64,000 bases of DNA from Mesorhizobium erdmanii USDA 3471 (GTDB lineage: Bacteria > Pseudomonadota > Alphaproteobacteria > Rhizobiales > Rhizobiaceae): NCBI RefSeq assembly GCF_000472705.1, contig NZ_KI421454.1, forward strand, positions 1-64,000, read 5' to 3'. Below the pieces are notes generated by a model. It was not told the DNA's origin. It saw only the letters and a program-made list of their open reading frames with translations, and did not search any database. Shown piece by piece: positions 17,241 to 27,031 of this stretch. The position numbers and the translations under genes are program-made. Positions within the stretch are counted from its first letter, which is position 1; every line of letters begins with the position of its first letter.

Positions 17241-19322
17241 TTACATCGGACCCTTGTCACCCGGTTTGCCGGGAAGCTCCTCTGGGAAAAGCTCATACTT
17301 GGCTTGCTTGTCCGCTTTGACGAAGACGCGTTCGCGGATGATCGAATCCTCTGCCCAATTGAACATGAAGATCGGCGTGCCCTGCGGAATGTTGGAGAAG
17401 CGCTTGTTGACGATCAGCGCGCCGGGATATTCCGTCAGGCCGACATTGTAGACATGTTCCGTCGAGATCTTCTGGAACTCCCGCATCAGGCTGGCGCGCT
17501 CGTCATTGTCCGCGGACGCGACAAACTTGTTGACGAGGGTGACGAGGTCTTTTTCGAATGGCATCAGGTCGACCTCGCCGCTTTCCGGCGCGCGATGGTT
17601 CCAGCTGGTTTTCGGGCCGACCGGCGCAAGCTGCTCGGTGTTCTGCACGACGGAGGTCAGTTCCTGGTCGTTGCGCCGGATCAGCCAGTCGAAACGCCCG
17701 GAATATTGCGAGGCATCGCGCTGCGTACCGTTGAGGCCGTTGAGCACGACCCTGATCCCAAGCTTCTCCATCTGCGCGACGACGCCTTCGGCCAGGCTCT
17801 TGTCCGTTCCGTAGTCGTTGTTGACCAGCATCACGATCTCGACGTTCTTGCCACCGGCAGTGCCGGCGGGAAAGTTCACGAAACCGTCGCCGTCGGTATC
17901 CTTGAGGCCGGCCTTGGCGAGTTCGGCCTTGGCCCCCGCGAGATCGAAGGGATAGTACACGGTCGACTTGCGGTCATAGAAGCTGGTACCCGAGGAGAAG
18001 CCGCCGGGGTAGATGGCGGTGAACGGGCCCTTGACCAGAGAGTCGCCGAGCGCCTTGCGGTCGAGCGCCATGGTGATGGCCTTGCGGAAATCCTCGTTGC
18101 GGTTCAGCTCGCGGACCGCCTGGCCACGCTCGTCCGGGTTGCCCCAGCCATTGGCGGAATAGTTCAGGCGCAGATTGTAGCCGATGAGCCGCGGTCCGAA
18201 GGCGAGCCGTGCCGGCGCGTTCGCCTCGGCGGCGCGCTTCAGCGAGGCAACGAAGTTTTCCGGCTGCTCCAGATTGGAGAAGTCGCCCGAGCCGGCAACC
18301 GCCTGGACGTCGCGATCGGCCCATGTCGACAGCTTGTACTGCAACTCGTTGAGGTAGGGCAGTTGGTTGCCCTTCTCGTCGACCTTCCAATAGTAGGGAT
18401 TGCGGCGCATGACGATGATGTCGTCCGGCCGGTATTCCACCGGCACCCAGGCGCCCATGACCGGCATGTTCATATATTCCGGCGGGAAGGCGTTCTTGAA
18501 CTGGTCGTAGGTGTTCTTCGAATATTTGGGGTGCTGCGGCTTCAAAATGTGCGCGGGGCCGGGGCAGAACGTGCCGTAGGCCATGGCGTAGAGGTACTGC
18601 TTCGGAAAGGCGTCCTTGAAGGTCCACTCGACGGTGTAGTCGTCGATCTTCTTCAGCGTCGTGCCAACGCCGAAGGTTTCCGGCGTCGCGCCGTTGAGCG
18701 GCGAAACGTTCGGGTCGACGACCTCGTCATCCCAGTAGAACATGACATCGTCGGCGTTGAAGGCGACACCGTCAGACCATTTGGCGCCTTCGATCAGATG
18801 CATGGTCAGCTTGTGGCCGTCCTTCGACCAGTCCCAGCTTTTGGCGAGGTTCGGCAGCGGCTCCGTGTCCTTGGCCTCGACCTGGAACAGCGGCGCCGTG
18901 CGCGTCAGGCATTCGGAAAGGCCGATGTCGATGCCGCCCCAGCCTTGCGTCTGGCCGGCGCCATAGTTCCAGCCCTCCGGCCGTCCACCAATGACATGGC
19001 GCATCGTATCGCCATAGACGCCAATGCCATCGGGCATATTGGCTGTCTTGAAGACCATAGGCTCCTTCGGCAGCCGATCCTTGACGGGCGGCAGCTTGCC
19101 GGTCTTGACGTATTTCTCGGTCACCCAATCCGGCTCGTGATATTCCGGCAGCGCCTTGAACTCCAGGATGGAGTCGCGCGCCACGTATTTGATCTTGCCC
19201 TCGGCCGGAAATGTCGCCGGGGTCGGCGGGACGGTCGGATCGGAAGCGTATGCGTTCAGTGCCATGACCGAGACGCCCAGCGCCAGTCCGGCAAAAATGC
19301 CAAGTCTGCCTAAAGTCCTCAC
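17241..19322 (-). CDS. agpA: ABC transporter substrate-binding protein, family 5 (AgpA-like)
   Basis: A 693-residue periplasmic protein with a Sec signal peptide ending around AYAS. It has the family 5 extracellular solute-binding layout (GIDIGLSECLTR; LAKSWDWSKDGHKLTMHLIE; GAKWSDGVAFNADDV). It is far longer than peptide-binding proteins (~530 residues), matching the long AgpA-type receptors of rhizobia. The start codon is GTG at 19322 with an AGGGAGAGAG ribosome-binding site. It lies between two GH4 genes and upstream of two permeases and the double ATPase, so alpha-galactosides such as melibiose or raffinose are the likely ligands. This rests on synteny and is not proven by the sequence. 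Confidence 0.85.
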   Translation of the reverse strand: MRTLGRLGIFAGLALGVSVMALNAYASDPTVPPTPATFPAEGKIKYVARDSILEFKALPEYHEPDWVTEKYVKTGKLPPVKDRLPKEPMVFKTANMPDGIGVYGDTMRHVIGGRPEGWNYGAGQTQGWGGIDIGLSECLTRTAPLFQVEAKDTEPLPNLAKSWDWSKDGHKLTMHLIEGAKWSDGVAFNADDVMFYWDDEVVDPNVSPLNGATPETFGVGTTLKKIDDYTVEWTFKDAFPKQYLYAMAYGTFCPGPAHILKPQHPKYSKNTYDQFKNAFPPEYMNMPVMGAWVPVEYRPDDIIVMRRNPYYWKVDEKGNQLPYLNELQYKLSTWADRDVQAVAGSGDFSNLEQPENFVASLKRAAEANAPARLAFGPRLIGYNLRLNYSANGWGNPDERGQAVRELNRNEDFRKAITMALDRKALGDSLVKGPFTAIYPGGFSSGTSFYDRKSTVYYPFDLAGAKAELAKAGLKDTDGDGFVNFPAGTAGGKNVEIVMLVNNDYGTDKSLAEGVVAQMEKLGIRVVLNGLNGTQRDASQYSGRFDWLIRRNDQELTSVVQNTEQLAPVGPKTSWNHRAPESGEVDLMPFEKDLVTLVNKFVASADNDERASLMREFQKISTEHVYNVGLTEYPGALIVNKRFSNIPQGTPIFMFNWAEDSIIRERVFVKADKQAKYELFPEELPGKPGDKGPM

Positions 19323-19396
19323 TGTCTCTCTCCCTCTTGATTATTCCGGAGCGTTTGCAGTTGCTCCGCTTCTCCTCGAATTCAAAGGCTCCGCAG

Positions 19397-19425
19397 CGGT
19401 GGATCCGCCTCCCGTGGGTCCACCG
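19397..19425 (-). terminator. Intercistronic stem-loop between agaL1-like and agpA-like genes
   Basis: CGGTGGATCC (19397-19406) pairs with GGGTCCACCG (19416-19425) over 10 bp with one G-U, around a 9-nt loop. It lies in the 117 bp between the two genes with no clear T tract, so RNA processing or attenuation is as likely as termination. Confidence 0.4.
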
Positions 19426-19439
19426 TCGCCGTATGAGGT

Positions 19440-20906
19440 TCAGCCGGCCTGTTTCAGCGCGGCCTTTTCGGCACGCAATTCCTCGATCGAGCGCACGTTT
19501 CGCCGCGCGGCACCGGCCCATTCGCGGGTCTTGACCGCGGATTTCGACAGCCGCTCCTTGGCAGCCGGAACCGCATGCGCGTATTGCGGCAGCCAGGCGG
19601 CTTGAGCGACGACCATCTCATCGACCATCTGCCAGACCTCCTCCGGTGTCGACACCGCGCCGACCAGCGGGTCGTGCAGGACGGCAAGCTTCAAGAGATC
19701 GATGTCGCCCGATATCGCAGCATGGACCGACATGCGCTGGACATTGATCGAGGCCATGCAAGTGGCGGCACAAGCCTCCGGCAGGGTGATACCGGCAGCC
19801 ATGTTGATGCCGAAGCGATCGACGAAACCGGGCGACTCGATGATGGCATCCTGCGGCAGATTGGTGATCACGCCATCGTTCCTGACGTTGAAGTGCCCGC
19901 GATAGACGCGATTGGTCTCCAGCGCCTCCAATATGTGACTGGCATGCTCGTTGGAGCGTTTTGCGGGATCGATCGGCTTCGACGCCGCTTCGAGGAATTG
20001 CGGATACTCCGTCTCGAACCAGTTGCGGGTTTCGGTCGAGTAGCGGAGATAGCCGCCGGTCTCGCCATGGATCCAGTCCGACATGTCGATCCAGCGCGTG
20101 ATCTCGTCGGGCCGCTTGCGGTACCAGGGCAGATATTCGGACAGATGGCCATTGCTCTCGGTCGAATAGACGCCGAAGCGCTTCAAGACATCGATGCGCA
20201 GCTTTTCCTGCCGCGAATAGACCGGATGCGCCTCGAAGGCGGCTACCAGCTCGTCCTTCACGATCTTGCGGCCATTCAGCCGCAAATCGATGAACCAGGT
20301 CTGGTGGTTGATGCCGGAACAGACATAGTCGAGCTCGTGCCTCGACTTCGCGCCCAGCACCTCGGCGATCTGCTCGGCGCCATGCTGGACACCGTGGCAG
20401 AGGCCGACCGTGTCGACCTTGCCGTATTCGATCGCCGCCCAGGTGTTCATTGCCATCGGGTTGGCATAGTTGAGGAATTTGGCGCCGGTCGCGGCGACTT
20501 CGCGGATATCCCTGCAGAAGTCGAGAATGACCGGGATGTTGCGCTGGCCATAGAGGATGCCACCGGCGCAGATCGTGTCGCCGACGCACTGGTCGATGCC
20601 ATATTTCAACGGAATGCGGATATCGTCGGCATAGGCTTCGAGGCCGCCGACCCTGACGCAGCTGATGACATAGCGCGCGCCTTCGAGCGCCTTGCGTCGG
20701 TCAGTGGTCGCCGTCACCCTGGTCGGCAATCCGTTCGCCTCGACGATCCTGTCGAGGATCGCCTTGATCATGCCGAGATTGTGCTCGCTGAGGTCGGTCA
20801 GCGCGAATTCGATATCGCGGAATTCGGGCACGCAGAGAATGTCGGTGAACAGTTTCTTGGTGAATCCAACACTGCCGGCACCGATAATAGCGATTTTGAA
20901 ACTCAT
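19440..20906 (-). CDS. agaL1: Alpha-galactosidase, glycoside hydrolase family 4
   Basis: A 488-residue GH4 enzyme with the NAD-binding IIGAGSVGFT motif at residue 5, GLCHGVQHG carrying the Cys and His metal ligands, and GINHQTWF. It is clearly related to, but different from, the GH4 gene at 11905-13275, so the operon encodes two such enzymes of probably different linkage preference. ATG 20906 is preceded by AGGTG; the longer frame to 20987 runs into the divergent control region. It is the promoter-proximal gene of the operon, facing the AraC regulator across about 210 bp that presumably hold both promoters. Confidence 0.85.
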   Translation of the reverse strand: MSFKIAIIGAGSVGFTKKLFTDILCVPEFRDIEFALTDLSEHNLGMIKAILDRIVEANGLPTRVTATTDRRKALEGARYVISCVRVGGLEAYADDIRIPLKYGIDQCVGDTICAGGILYGQRNIPVILDFCRDIREVAATGAKFLNYANPMAMNTWAAIEYGKVDTVGLCHGVQHGAEQIAEVLGAKSRHELDYVCSGINHQTWFIDLRLNGRKIVKDELVAAFEAHPVYSRQEKLRIDVLKRFGVYSTESNGHLSEYLPWYRKRPDEITRWIDMSDWIHGETGGYLRYSTETRNWFETEYPQFLEAASKPIDPAKRSNEHASHILEALETNRVYRGHFNVRNDGVITNLPQDAIIESPGFVDRFGINMAAGITLPEACAATCMASINVQRMSVHAAISGDIDLLKLAVLHDPLVGAVSTPEEVWQMVDEMVVAQAAWLPQYAHAVPAAKERLSKSAVKTREWAGAARRNVRSIEELRAEKAALKQAG

Positions 20907-21117
20907 CACCTTCACCTCGATCCGATCGAATGCTAGGCAAGGAGCAACAAGGGAGGACATGGCCACATGCCGAGGCATGTATGCCATTCAAGCCGGAATC
21001 CGGCTGTTCTCCTCCCACCCGCTCCTCGACCGCGGGTTCTTCGCGTTCTTGAAGACCCGATTATGCGCTTATTCGCGGACACGGCCAGAGAAGGATTATG
21101 CTTTCGAGGGTAATTTT

Positions 21118-22026
21118 GTGCTGCATGATTTGATCGCCAACGGACAGTCGATGCGCACCATCTCGCTGCCGCGCGGCCGCCAGCGCCTGCACGCCATGCC
21201 GACCAGCACGGGCTATGAAGTGCGCGAGGACGAAATCTACGACTGGGATGGGCGTAAACGCGGCCAGACGCCTTTCACCGTGCTGCAGCACACGATCAGC
21301 GGCACCGGCCGGCTGCGCTACGAGAACCGTGACTACCGGCTGCAGAAGAACGACACGCTGCTGGTGCTGGTGCCACACAACCATCGCTACTGGCTGGCCA
21401 GGGACGAGCGCTGGGAATATTTCTGGATTTCGATGAACGGCGAGGAGGCGCTGCGCATCCACAAGTCGATCCTCAGCGTCTCCGGTCCAGTGTTCCGGCT
21501 GCAGCCGGCGACGATCGATCATCTCGCCGATTGCAGCCTGCGTCTGGTCAAGGGGGCGGCGTCGCCGGGTGCCGCTTCAGCCATCGCCTACGAGGCGGCG
21601 ATGGCGCTCTATGACGATGTCTTCGGATCCCATGCCTTCGCCGAAAAATTGAGCGCCATGCAGCCGGTCATCGACCACATCAACGCCAATCTGGAAAAAC
21701 CGCTGCCGGTAGCGGAGCTGGTCCGGATCAGCGGCCTCAGCCGAGCCCATTTTTCGCGCTGCTTCGCCGAGAGCGAGGGCCTGCCGCCGGCCGAGTTCGT
21801 GCTGCAGCAGCGCCTGCAGCGCGCGGCGAAGCTGTTGACCAAGGCGGACTTCCTGCCGGTGAAGGAAGTCGCCATCCTGTGCGGCTTCGAGGATGCGAAC
21901 TATTTTTCGAAGGTCTTCCGCCGCCTCTACGGCACGACGCCGAGCCAATTCCGCACCACGGGCATGTACGCCAATCTGCGGACCCCGGCCAGGCGCGGCG
22001 TCAGGCTGTCGGACGACGCGAGCTGA
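21118..22026 (+). CDS. agpT: AraC family transcriptional regulator of the alpha-galactoside locus
   Basis: A 302-residue regulator. The N-terminal half is a cupin-like sugar-sensing domain (GTGRLRYENRDYRLQKNDTL). The C-terminal ~100 residues hold the two-helix-turn-helix AraC domain (LSRAHFSRCFAESEGLPPAE, then VAILCGFEDANYFSKVFRR). GTG at 21118 was chosen because GAGGG lies about 8 nt upstream and it gives a normal family length; the open frame extends further upstream into the divergent gene, and ATG 21151 is a later option. Divergent placement next to agaL1 and agpA suggests an activator responding to alpha-galactosides, like Sinorhizobium AgpT. Confidence 0.82.
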   Translation: MLHDLIANGQSMRTISLPRGRQRLHAMPTSTGYEVREDEIYDWDGRKRGQTPFTVLQHTISGTGRLRYENRDYRLQKNDTLLVLVPHNHRYWLARDERWEYFWISMNGEEALRIHKSILSVSGPVFRLQPATIDHLADCSLRLVKGAASPGAASAIAYEAAMALYDDVFGSHAFAEKLSAMQPVIDHINANLEKPLPVAELVRISGLSRAHFSRCFAESEGLPPAEFVLQQRLQRAAKLLTKADFLPVKEVAILCGFEDANYFSKVFRRLYGTTPSQFRTTGMYANLRTPARRGVRLSDDAS

Positions 22027-22053
22027 CGCCGCCCTTTGATCCTTGTCCAGGTA

Positions 22054-24081
22054 TCAGGCCGCGTCCAGGCTGCCGCCGTCCAGCCACTCGAGGTCAGCAA
22101 GCGAAAGCGCGATGTCCAGCGCCCGCAGGCTGTCGTCCAGTTCGCCCAGCGTGCGCGGGCCGATCAAGGGGACCGACGGGAAAGGCTGATTGAGCACGTA
22201 GGCCAGAGCAATGTGGATCGGGCTCTTGCCCAGCCGCGCGGCAAGCTCGATCGCGCGGTCGCGGCGGCCGAAATTCTTTTCCGAATACCAGACCCGCACC
22301 AATTCCTCGCTGTCGCGCCGGTCGCGCCCGGCGCGCTCGGTGAAGAAACCGCGGCCCTGGCTCGACCAGGCGAAATTCGGCATCTGCCTCGATGTGAGCC
22401 ACGCCTTCCAGTCGTCGGTCGACGAGGTGACGCAACCCGCCCAGATCGGCTCCAGCATTTCGGCCAGCGAAAAATTGTTGGAGAGCGCGCCGGGCTTCTG
22501 CTTGCCGGTGCGTTCGGCATAGGCAATCGCCTCGTCCATGCGTTGCATCGTCCAGTTCGAGCCGCCGAACGGACCACGGATGCGACCGGCCTTCACCTCG
22601 CGGTCCATGGCATCGACGAACTCGCCGACCGGCACGTCCGGATTGTCCCGGTGCATGAAATAGATATCGACATGGTCGGTCTGCAGGCGGTCGAGCGACT
22701 GGGCGAGCTGCTTGCCGATCACGTCGGGATAGCAGAGCGGCGAATGCGCGCCCTTGGCGATGATCGCCGACTGTTCGCGCACGCCGCGGTTCTTCAGCCA
22801 TTCGCCGAGCAGCTTTTCGGTATAGCCCGCACCATAGACAAAACCGGTGTCGAAGAGATTGCCGCCGGCTTCGAAGAACGCATCGAGCAGGATAGAACCA
22901 GAGGAGAACGTGCGGAAATCCTCGAAGCCGAGCGCCACCACCGACGCCGGCTTCGCCAGGCCGGGAATGGCGCGCTTGCCGATCGCCGTTCCGCCGGACC
23001 GCAGCGGCCGGCCGGAAATGGTGTTGGTTCGCGAAGCAGCCTTTTCGATCTCGTATTCCAGCCCGACGGCGGCGCGCCATCTGTCAAGCACGCGCAAGGT
23101 GCCGAGGCTATCGGCCCAGCCCATGCCCGGCCAGGCGAATTCCTGCCGCCCGGCGCGGATCGCCTCGCCGGCGCCGTCGACCTCGAAGGAATAGACATGG
23201 CGCTTTTCGTCGACGCTGATCGTCTCGCTGGAGCCGTCAGCGCCGATCACGTCGATCCGGCCGAGGCCGACATCGCGATTTCCCCCGGCGAACCAGAAGT
23301 CGGGAACCTCGATGCGGCCCTTGGTGCCTAGGATGCGCAGCACATTGTCCTGGTTGAGCGAGATGCTGCAGGAGACCTCGGCGACGATGCCACTGGGGAA
23401 ATGCAGCAGCGCCGAGGCCCATTCGTCGACGCCGGACTGGCCGAGATGGGCGGTGCCAACCACCTTGTCGGGCTCGGCAAAGGGGAGGCCTGCCGCCGCC
23501 CCGGCAATCAGCCGCGCCATAGAAACGGTATAACCGCCGACATCCAGGATACCGCCCCCGGCGGAATCGTTGGCGTAGAGCCGGTGCTGCGGCATGAAGC
23601 GCGGCATGGCAAAGCCGAAGCTCGACTTGATCATCCTGATCTCGCCGATGATATCAGACTTGATCAGTTCCACCAGCTTCAGCGTCTGCGGATGCAGCCG
23701 GTACATGAAGGCTTCGCCGAGAAAGGTGCCGGCCTTGCGTGCGGCATGGATCATGGCGTCGGCCTCGAAGGCGGTCAGCGCCAGCGGCTTTTCGCACAGC
23801 ACATGCTTGCCCGCTTCCGCCGCCCTTATCGCCCATTGCGCATGGCCGGGATGCGGTATCGAGAGGTAGACGGCATCGATATCGGGATCGGCAAGCAGCG
23901 CTTGGTAGCCATCGACGATGCGGGCGCCGGGAAAGGCCTCGGCGAGGCCGGGCTTGCCGGGATTGCGCGCGCCGATGGCGACCAGTTTTCCGGTGCGCGA
24001 AGCGGCCACGCCGCCGGCGAAGGCCTGGGCAATGCTGCCCGGGCCGAGAATGCCCCAGCGCATGGGCGTGATTGCGGTCAT
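22054..24081 (-). CDS. Fused oxidoreductase: Gfo/Idh/MocA domain plus aldo/keto reductase domain
   Basis: A 675-residue two-domain protein. Residues ~1-335 are a Gfo/Idh/MocA dehydrogenase: Rossmann motif GILGPGSIAQAF, the family motif CEKPLAL, and GGGILDVGGYTVSMA. Residues ~350-675 are an aldo/keto reductase with all four tetrad residues in place: Asp and Tyr in FDTGFVYGAG, Lys in IIAKGAH, His in FMHRDNP. Both domains use nicotinamide cofactors on sugars, so the fusion may channel an oxidised sugar intermediate. The start is ATG 24081, 7-8 nt after AAGGAG; ATG 24087 is too close to it. The gene follows the sugar ATPase gene by 35 bp in the same direction. Confidence 0.82.
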   Translation of the reverse strand: MTAITPMRWGILGPGSIAQAFAGGVAASRTGKLVAIGARNPGKPGLAEAFPGARIVDGYQALLADPDIDAVYLSIPHPGHAQWAIRAAEAGKHVLCEKPLALTAFEADAMIHAARKAGTFLGEAFMYRLHPQTLKLVELIKSDIIGEIRMIKSSFGFAMPRFMPQHRLYANDSAGGGILDVGGYTVSMARLIAGAAAGLPFAEPDKVVGTAHLGQSGVDEWASALLHFPSGIVAEVSCSISLNQDNVLRILGTKGRIEVPDFWFAGGNRDVGLGRIDVIGADGSSETISVDEKRHVYSFEVDGAGEAIRAGRQEFAWPGMGWADSLGTLRVLDRWRAAVGLEYEIEKAASRTNTISGRPLRSGGTAIGKRAIPGLAKPASVVALGFEDFRTFSSGSILLDAFFEAGGNLFDTGFVYGAGYTEKLLGEWLKNRGVREQSAIIAKGAHSPLCYPDVIGKQLAQSLDRLQTDHVDIYFMHRDNPDVPVGEFVDAMDREVKAGRIRGPFGGSNWTMQRMDEAIAYAERTGKQKPGALSNNFSLAEMLEPIWAGCVTSSTDDWKAWLTSRQMPNFAWSSQGRGFFTERAGRDRRDSEELVRVWYSEKNFGRRDRAIELAARLGKSPIHIALAYVLNQPFPSVPLIGPRTLGELDDSLRALDIALSLADLEWLDGGSLDAA

Positions 24082-24116
24082 TGTCATTCTCCTTGAAAGC
24101 TTGGAAGGGCAGCCGG

Positions 24117-25196
<1,080 letters not shown>

Positions 25197-25204
25197 GCTG
25201 CCTC

Positions 25205-26041
25205 TTACTTGACTGCCCCGGCGGCGATGCCGGCGATGAAATGACGCTGCAGGAGCACGAAGACGATGAGCATCGGCACGGTCAGCATCACGGCGCCTGC
25301 CATGATGCCGCCCCACGACACTTTGGTGAGGCCGATCAGCGTGCCGAGCGCCACCGGCGCCGTCATCGCGCCCGGCTGGCTGTTGATCAAAAGCGGCCAG
25401 AGGTAATTGTTCCAGGAAGCCAGGAACAGGATGATCGCGAGCGCCGCCAGCATCGGACGCGCCAGCGGCAGCGCAACGAAGACGAAAATGCGCCACTCCT
25501 TCACGCCTTCGACGCGGGCGGCATCGAACAGATCGTCCGGCATCATCGAGAAGCTTTGCCGCATGAACAGCACGCCGAGCGAATTGAACAGCGGCGGCAC
25601 GATCAGCGCCACCCAGGTGTTGGCGAGTTGGAAGTCGCGCGCCACCATGATGAATTGCGGAATCAACACCACCGCGTAGGGCAGCGTGATGGTGCCGAAG
25701 ATGATGGCGACGACCACGCCTTTGCCGAAGAACTGGTACCGGGCCAGCGCCCAGCCGGCCATCGACGTCAGCAGCACCGACAGGAAGGTGTAGGTCACCG
25801 CCACGGAGACGGAGATGCCGATGGCGCCGACGAAGTTGGTGTCGCGCTGCAGATTGTTGAAATTGTCGACGAAATTGCCGTGCGGCAAAAGCTCGATGCC
25901 GGGGCTGAAGATGCCATTGTCGGGCATGGTCGAGAAGACCACCATCATCCACAGCGGAAACAGCCAGATCAGCGCCAGCGGCGTCAGGAAGAGATGCAGC
26001 GCGATGCTGCGCCTGAGGCGGGCGGAGGAGAGCGAGCTCAT
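25205..26041 (-). CDS. Sugar ABC transporter permease (MalG-type)
   Basis: A 278-residue inner-membrane protein with six helices and the EAA loop (DAARVEGVKEWRIFVFVALP) near residue 190, placing it in the MalG half of CUT1 importers. ATG 26041 overlaps the stop of the preceding permease gene as ATGA, so the two permeases are translationally coupled and presumably made in equal amounts. The sugar cannot be told from the permease sequence. Confidence 0.93.
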   Translation of the reverse strand: MSSLSSARLRRSIALHLFLTPLALIWLFPLWMMVVFSTMPDNGIFSPGIELLPHGNFVDNFNNLQRDTNFVGAIGISVSVAVTYTFLSVLLTSMAGWALARYQFFGKGVVVAIIFGTITLPYAVVLIPQFIMVARDFQLANTWVALIVPPLFNSLGVLFMRQSFSMMPDDLFDAARVEGVKEWRIFVFVALPLARPMLAALAIILFLASWNNYLWPLLINSQPGAMTAPVALGTLIGLTKVSWGGIMAGAVMLTVPMLIVFVLLQRHFIAGIAAGAVK

Positions 26042-26898
26042 TGCTTTTCCCTCGTCAGCCACAATTGTAGCAGCGTGATCGCGATCGCCAACCCCGCCAT
26101 GGTGTAGGCGACGGCCGAGGCGTAGCCGAAATTGAGCGACCGGAACCCCTGGCGGTAGAGCAGCAGGCCGAGCGTCTCGGTGCCGCCACCCGGCCCGCCG
26201 CGCTCGGTGATCAGGAAGGGCTCGGTGAACAGCTGCATGGTGCCGATGATCGACAATACCAGGCAGAACACGATGACCGGCTTCAACAGCGGCAAGGTGA
26301 TGTAGAAGAATTGCTTGAGCTTGCTGACGCGGTCGAGCGTCGCCGCCTCGTAGACATCCTCGGGGATGGATTGCATGCCCGCCAGAAGGATGATGGCGTT
26401 GTAGCCGGCCCAGCGCCAGGTGACCGCGATCATGATCAGGGCCATGGCCGGCGTGACGTTGGAGAACCAGTCGATCTTGGGGAGCCCGATACTGTTCAAC
26501 AGCTTGTTGACGATGCCGAAATCGAGGCTGAACATCAGCCGGAACACCGCCGAATAGGCAACCTCGCCCACCACGACCGGGGCGAAGAAGGCGAAGCGGT
26601 AAAGCCCCCTCGCCTTCAACAGCGGCGAATTCAGAAGCACCGCCATCACCATGGCCAGCGCGATCATTACGGGAACCTGGATGACGAGGATGAGCAGCGT
26701 GTTCTTCAGTGCGTTGAAGAAGGCCGGATCGCCGATCAGACGGCCCCAGTTGAAGCTGGGCGCGAAGCGCCAGGGCACGGTGCGGGTCGCCTGGAACGAG
26801 ATGATGAACGAGGAGATGATCGGCCACACCCAGAAGATGGCGAAGATCAGGAGATAGGGCGTGAGGAAGCGATAGGCCGTGGCGTTGCGGTTGCGCAT
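26038..26898 (-). CDS. Sugar ABC transporter permease (MalF-type)
   Basis: A 286-residue permease with six helices and the EAA loop YEAATLDRVSKLKQFFYITLP, the MalF-type partner of the next gene. ATG 26898 follows a very strong AAAGGAGGAGG ribosome-binding site. The 133 bp between the binding-protein gene and this one hold a palindromic repeat element. Confidence 0.93.
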   Translation of the reverse strand: MRNRNATAYRFLTPYLLIFAIFWVWPIISSFIISFQATRTVPWRFAPSFNWGRLIGDPAFFNALKNTLLILVIQVPVMIALAMVMAVLLNSPLLKARGLYRFAFFAPVVVGEVAYSAVFRLMFSLDFGIVNKLLNSIGLPKIDWFSNVTPAMALIMIAVTWRWAGYNAIILLAGMQSIPEDVYEAATLDRVSKLKQFFYITLPLLKPVIVFCLVLSIIGTMQLFTEPFLITERGGPGGGTETLGLLLYRQGFRSLNFGYASAVAYTMAGLAIAITLLQLWLTREKQ

Positions 26899-26973
26899 TG
26901 GTTCCTCCTCCTTTTTTCGTCCCTTGTGTCGCGCCTGTTGGCGGCTGGCGTCATTTTGCCGACGCCACCGCCG

Positions 26974-27020
26974 CCCCTCATCCGCCTGCCGGCACCTTCT
27001 CCCCGTTAACGGGGAGAAGG
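26974..27020. repeat. RIME-like intergenic palindromic element
   Basis: The stretch starts CCCCTCATCCGCCTGCCGG and ends in a perfect 26-bp palindrome (26995-27020) built on CCTTCTCCCCGTT and its complement. This is the layout of the Rhizobium intergenic mosaic elements (RIME) I know from rhizobial genomes. It sits between the binding-protein stop and the first permease, where it could act as an mRNA 3' stabiliser. Confidence 0.6.
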
Positions 27021-27031
27021 GAGCTAGCCGC

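Noticed and set aside
17304..19313. Plus-strand open frame of 669 codons
   Set aside because: Antisense to the family 5 binding-protein gene over its whole length; no start signal or domain.
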